Source of the DNA: Actinomortierella ambigua
Lineage: Eukaryota; Mortierellomycota; Mortierellomycetes; Mortierellales; Mortierellaceae
Assembly: GCA_016098155.1 (NCBI GenBank)
Contig: JAAAJB010000376.1
Location: 1 to 34,410 of the forward strand
Length of the DNA stretch: 34,410 nt
Direction: 5' to 3'
Part shown: piece by piece, positions 31,059-34,410 of the stretch
How positions within the stretch are numbered: position 1 is the stretch's first letter
Layout of the letters: each line of letters opens with the position of its first letter
The notes under the pieces: model-generated
Told to the model about the DNA's origin: nothing
The model's input: only the letters and a program-made list of their open reading frames with translations
Database searches by the model: none
Position numbers and translations under genes: made by a program

Positions 31059-32660
31059 GTTTTTTTTTTATCCTGGAAATGCAGGGGAGAGGGTGAAGGT
31101 GAGTGGAAGGTGACGGTGGCGGTGGTGGAGTGTGTGGTAAAGGAATAAGTAGTGACGAAAAAGGGCAAGTCGTGGGAAGAAGCAGAGCTGTTTTCTTTTC
31201 GTAAGAAGCGAACAGAAGGATGGAGTAGAGTGAAGAACAGAAGGATGGAACGGCGAGTAGGTGTATTTATTCAAAAACGTCTTCTAGATAGGGCCGCTAG
31301 AACTATGGCAGATGGGATTCAATAGCACATGTGTATGAGGGGTGCCTTTAGGATAGCGGGTATTATTAAGAAGGAGCAAGGGGACGAAGAGAGGTTGAGC
31401 ACAGCCTCCACCAATTCTTTTGAGGACAGACCTTTCTTCCGTTGCGACTTTTTGCTCAGGAACAGCGGACCGACTGATTGGGTGAGGACGGTGTTTCATA
31501 TTCATTTCGACCATCTCTCCCCTCCCCCTTTTTTTTGAACTCGTGTTCTTCCGAGTAGATGCTGCACCTCTTCCTTACCCCTGCCTCTCCATACCCCTCC
31601 TCCTCCTCCCCAGATTTCCACCCATGCTATTCTCGTCATTTTATTGTCTACAGAGCTATACAACGTCACCTGCAGCCCCACCATGATGGAAAGCACCTCC
31701 AAAGAACCTTCACGGGGAGGAGTTGATCCTTTTGTTTGACACGTACCGTGCCCTGCTCCTTCTCACTTTAGATCACTCTCTTTTGGCCACGCCATGGACA
31801 TGTCGGTGGCTCCGTGAATATGGTTTATGGGCGAAGGTCATCTAATAGGACCCGTGTTAATACTCTATTCAACATAAATAATGGTAGGGTGTATGTAAAG
31901 TAGATGAATGAACCGCTTGGTTGTAGAGCGCAAGGACCTCTTGTTGGCTTATTCTCCGACAATACAAGAGGTCCAATTCAAACAAGCTCGATGATACCGT
32001 GTTGTTCAAAAACGGTGCAAAATGTCCAGCAGGACACCCATGACACAAACCCTAATTTATTTGAACCTTTGGTCATAATTGAGATTGTACAAATCAGGCT
32101 GAAGTAGCAAATGGACCCCCCTCCCCCATTCTCTCATTTTAAACGAGAGAGAGAGATATCCTAGGAGGGAATTATCGTTGAAGAAACCACCTCCCCTTGG
32201 AGCATTTGGTTTCGAGCCCTCTCGAGCCCATGTGGCCATGTCATGTTTATACCCCTCCCCCTGTCTCTCTTTGTTGTTCAATTTGTTTGATTGAAAATCA
32301 CCATATTCTCTTGTTTGAACATGGCCTCATGGCTCTTATCCAGCGAGCAATAGGAGGCAATAGGAGGAGGGACCAACTTTGATCCGCTGAGACTTTATAG
32401 CCACCCTTGAATCGAAACCCTTTGCACATTCACAGCCCTCAAAGCTGAGAAAAAAAAAGAACTCAATTTGACCTAAAAGGTCTCCTCTCTTGATGTTTAC
32501 CCTTTTCGACGGAGAAATAATGAGAATAGAAAAAAAAAGTTGAAAGAGGGTCTGGTCTCCTTGAAGAGGGTAATATCTTTTTTCTGTTCTTGACGGCTGC
32601 ATGCAGGGAGAATTTTTTTGAGGAGAGCGTGGAAATGGGAGGGGAGGAAAGGTGCGTGGT
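31059..32660. other. Spacer upstream of the LPMO-like gene, no supported gene
   Basis: About 1.6 kb. The first 200 bp must hold the promoter and leader of the LPMO-like gene. The rest is AT-richer with short A/T runs (31528-31536, 32450-32459) and no convincing ORF on either strand. A sequence resembling a tRNA B box at about 32209 has no matching tRNA fold. Confidence 0.4.
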
Positions 32661-32672
32661 GAAGGGGGGGGT

Positions 32673-33505
32673 TAGAGCACACTTTTGAGAGCTGCAGTGA
32701 TCTCTGACATGATTCCTTTACAGACACATGTCGAGGGGAACGATGGCGCACAAACGACACGATCGGAAAGAGAAAAGAGTGGCAGAAAGGAATGGTAACA
32801 GATGATGTCGATGGGGAGGAGGAAAAGGGGAAGGAGGGGATATGAGTTCAGATCTCGCCATCCGTGCCCATTATGAATGGCGCATACTTCTTCCCATGTT
32901 CCGACACGAAAATATTCACCATCGCCTTTCTAGGTTGGTTTTCCTTTAGCCCTCCAGTAGCAAACAGTCTCCGGTTTCGATCGCGTAGGTACGAAAAAAA
33001 AAGGATTTCCCTTGTAGAGGATTGGTAATACTTTGTGACAAGGCCGCCCCGTGCTACGCTATCTCTCACCACCGACCACAAATTGAATATTGCAATAAAC
33101 GAATGATTGGTTCCTGTTTTGGTGGCGCAGGGTTGATGGTGACAAAACAAAGTTCATTGCAGTCTGGTTCTCGTAAGAGAGTTTAGCTGACCTATGCTTT
33201 CGCATTGTGCCACCCACGATAGTGGAGAAGGAGCCTTCTGTGTACACGTGTGTGCTGACCATATGATTACCTACAACCAGTACAAAAAAATGAGGGTGTT
33301 TAGAAAGATTCTATTCCCATATTCTTTCAATGGTATTATTTTCGTAACTCAGATGACTATTGCAACAACATTTCATCAGTAGGGTAAAACTAACCTGCGA
33401 GATGAAGCTCTTGAGCTGGCCAAGACAAAGAGTGCCGTCAACTTTTGCACCTACATGAACATGCGCATGAAGAGATTCGTCTCCATGTCCCTGCTCCAGT
33501 AGCCT
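32673..33505 (-). pseudogene. Coding-like fragments, possibly a decayed or spliced unknown gene
   Basis: Three minus-strand stretches look coding and can be spliced in phase. The first is 33503-33395, translating as LLEQGHGDESLHAHVHVGAK and onward to a CAG/GTTAGT donor. The second lies within about 33220-33070, including NQTAMNFVLSPSTLRHQ, to a GTGAGA donor. The third runs from about 32925, GDGEYFRVGTWEEVCAIHNG, and stays open to a stop near 32673. No start codon with a sensible first exon is visible, and the last 60 residues become low complexity. I recognise no family. It could be a real gene with an upstream exon I missed, a relic, or chance. Confidence 0.22.
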
Positions 33506-33623
33506 GAACTCTTAACTGACCACCATACCTTTTACATTCGCGCATTCGTGCGCTGTACTATTCCCTTGTATCAAACATCTCCAATAAATCAGCAATACTT
33601 TGATCCGAGGCAGTTTCTGACAT

Positions 33624-33662
33624 TTTATTATTATTATTATTATCAGTTTTATTATTATTTTC
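33624..33662. repeat. ATT-rich repeat with AATAAA motifs on the minus strand
   Basis: TTATTATTATTATTATTAT and a second TTATTATTATT give several AATAAA/AATAAT motifs on the minus strand, about 30-70 nt past the stop of the right-edge gene. That is a plausible polyadenylation region. Confidence 0.5.
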
Positions 33663-33691
33663 ATTGTACGACCTGCGTTCAAGAAAAAAGC

Positions 33692-34410
33692 TTAGCCCTC
33701 AGACCGATCGTGGAAGGATTGGGACTGTGCCCGTTGCTCCTCCAGCAGACGCTCCAAGTTGCGCTTCTTGACTTGGATGAGATGCTCCAGTTCGAGCTGC
33801 TTAATTTCCTGTTGTTCGATCCGAAGCCGTCTTTCCAGATCTGTCTCTTCCCATTGCTGAGGATGACGGACCTGGGGCGCTTGTGTCACACGAGGAGGAG
33901 CCTCATGAACCTTCTCGTGATGAGCTTGGTAAGTGTCAGCAGACGTGGGGAGAGATGATGGTGAGGATGGCGGGACTTCAAAGTTGCTCAGTGATGAATC
34001 GTAGGTCGAGGGTGCACGTGGCCGCTGGGGCACAGCAGACGTGGGGAGAGATGATGGTGAGGATGGTGGGACTTCAAAGTTGCTCAGTGATGAATCGTAG
34101 GTCGAGGGTGCACGTGGCCGCTGGGGCACAGCAGACGTGGGGAGAGATGATGGTGAGGATGGTGGGACTTCAAAGTTGCTCAGTGATGAATCGTAGGTCG
34201 AGGGTGCACGTGGCCGCTGGGGCACAGCAGACGTGGGGAGAGATGATGGTGAGGATGGTGGGACTTCAAAGTTGCTCAGTGATGAATCGTAGGTCGAGGG
34301 TGCACGTGGCCGCTGGGGCACAGCAGACGTGGGGAGAGATGATGGTGAGGATGGTGGGACTTCAAAGTTGCTCAGTGATGAATCGTAGGTCGAGGGTGCA
34401 CGTGGCCGCT
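33692..34410 (-). CDS. 3' part of a repeat-containing protein with C-terminal coiled coil
   Basis: The reading frame is open from the right edge to a TAA at 33692-33694, so the gene starts outside the window. At least 239 residues are visible. The N-terminal visible part is a 32-residue unit (APSTYDSSLSNFEVPPSSPS and flanks, with PQRPR) repeated four full times plus a partial fifth copy at the edge. It is Ser/Pro-rich and probably disordered. The C-terminal roughly 50 residues (DLERRLRIEQQEIKQLELEH, VKKRNLERLLEEQRAQ) form a strong charged coiled coil. No family recognised. The coil could dimerise the protein and the repeats could be multivalent short linear motifs, but neither is shown by the sequence alone. 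Confidence 0.7.
   Translation of the reverse strand, partial: RPRAPSTYDSSLSNFEVPPSSPSSLPTSAVPQRPRAPSTYDSSLSNFEVPPSSPSSLPTSAVPQRPRAPSTYDSSLSNFEVPPSSPSSLPTSAVPQRPRAPSTYDSSLSNFEVPPSSPSSLPTSAVPQRPRAPSTYDSSLSNFEVPPSSPSSLPTSADTYQAHHEKVHEAPPRVTQAPQVRHPQQWEETDLERRLRIEQQEIKQLELEHLIQVKKRNLERLLEEQRAQSQSFHDRSEG
33937..34410. repeat. 96-bp coding tandem repeat, four full copies plus partial
   Basis: Units begin at 33937, 34033, 34129, 34225 and 34321, exactly 96 bp apart, and the last is cut by the window end after 90 bp. The copies look identical except for one synonymous base in the first (GGCGGGAC against GGTGGGAC). The period is a multiple of three, so the frame is kept. Confidence 0.96.

Noticed and set aside
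32195..32235. tRNA B-box-like GGTTTCGAGCCC
   Set aside because: It has an extra base against the consensus, and no A box or cloverleaf can be formed around it.
33937..34410. Regular repeat considered as a CRISPR-like array
   Set aside because: The units are contiguous 96-bp coding repeats with no spacers, in a eukaryotic gene.

Overview
The window is nuclear DNA of a filamentous fungus. The genes are split by short GT-AG introns (GTAAGT/GTATGT donors, TAG/CAG acceptors). They include a chitin synthase, a nucleus-encoded mitochondrial bL32 with a targeting peptide, a fungal Snt2-type chromatin protein, Rad54, and a secreted protein like a lytic polysaccharide monooxygenase. The spacers are rich in homopolymers and GA/CT repeats. 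The style suggests an early-diverging lineage (Mucoromycota/Mortierellomycota-like). That placement is inferred, not demonstrated.

Layout, left to right. 1-2.35 kb has no gene I can stand behind, only a possible 3' fragment at the left edge and relic-like patches. 2.37-5.44 kb (minus) is a seven-exon PWWP protein with a LEDGF/IBD-like helical domain. About 1.6 kb away, head to head with it, 7.04-12.30 kb (plus) is an eleven-exon Snt2-like protein with BAH, PHD, ELM2, SANT, GATA-like finger, PHD and extended PHD. 13.34-17.65 kb (plus) is a 1436-residue low-complexity protein of unknown function. It converges on 17.87-21.65 kb (minus), a five-exon division-1 chitin synthase. After 2.3 kb with a doubtful small minus-strand ORF comes mitochondrial bL32 (23.95-24.38 kb, plus). 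25.2-26.9 kb (minus) is a membrane protein with three EF-hands. About 400 bp away, divergent from it, is Rad54 (27.34-29.57 kb, plus), for which I find no N-terminal exon. 30.33-31.06 kb (minus) is the LPMO-like protein. 32.67-33.5 kb (minus) holds coding-like fragments that may be a decayed gene. The right edge cuts a gene (minus) carrying a nearly perfect in-frame 96-bp tandem repeat.

Exon borders were assigned by hand from splice signals and reading frame. For each of the multi-exon models (PWWP, Snt2, chitin synthase, EF-hand) the exon lengths sum to an uninterrupted frame (499, 1254, 906 and 478 residues). The visible Rad54 exons sum to 605 residues.

No operon-like or phage-like system is present. 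The most interesting points are the PWWP-IBD architecture in a fungus next to an Snt2-type reader, the missing start of Rad54, a very short candidate intron in the EF-hand gene, the LPMO-like protein with an apparent histidine brace, and the homogenised 96-bp coding repeat.
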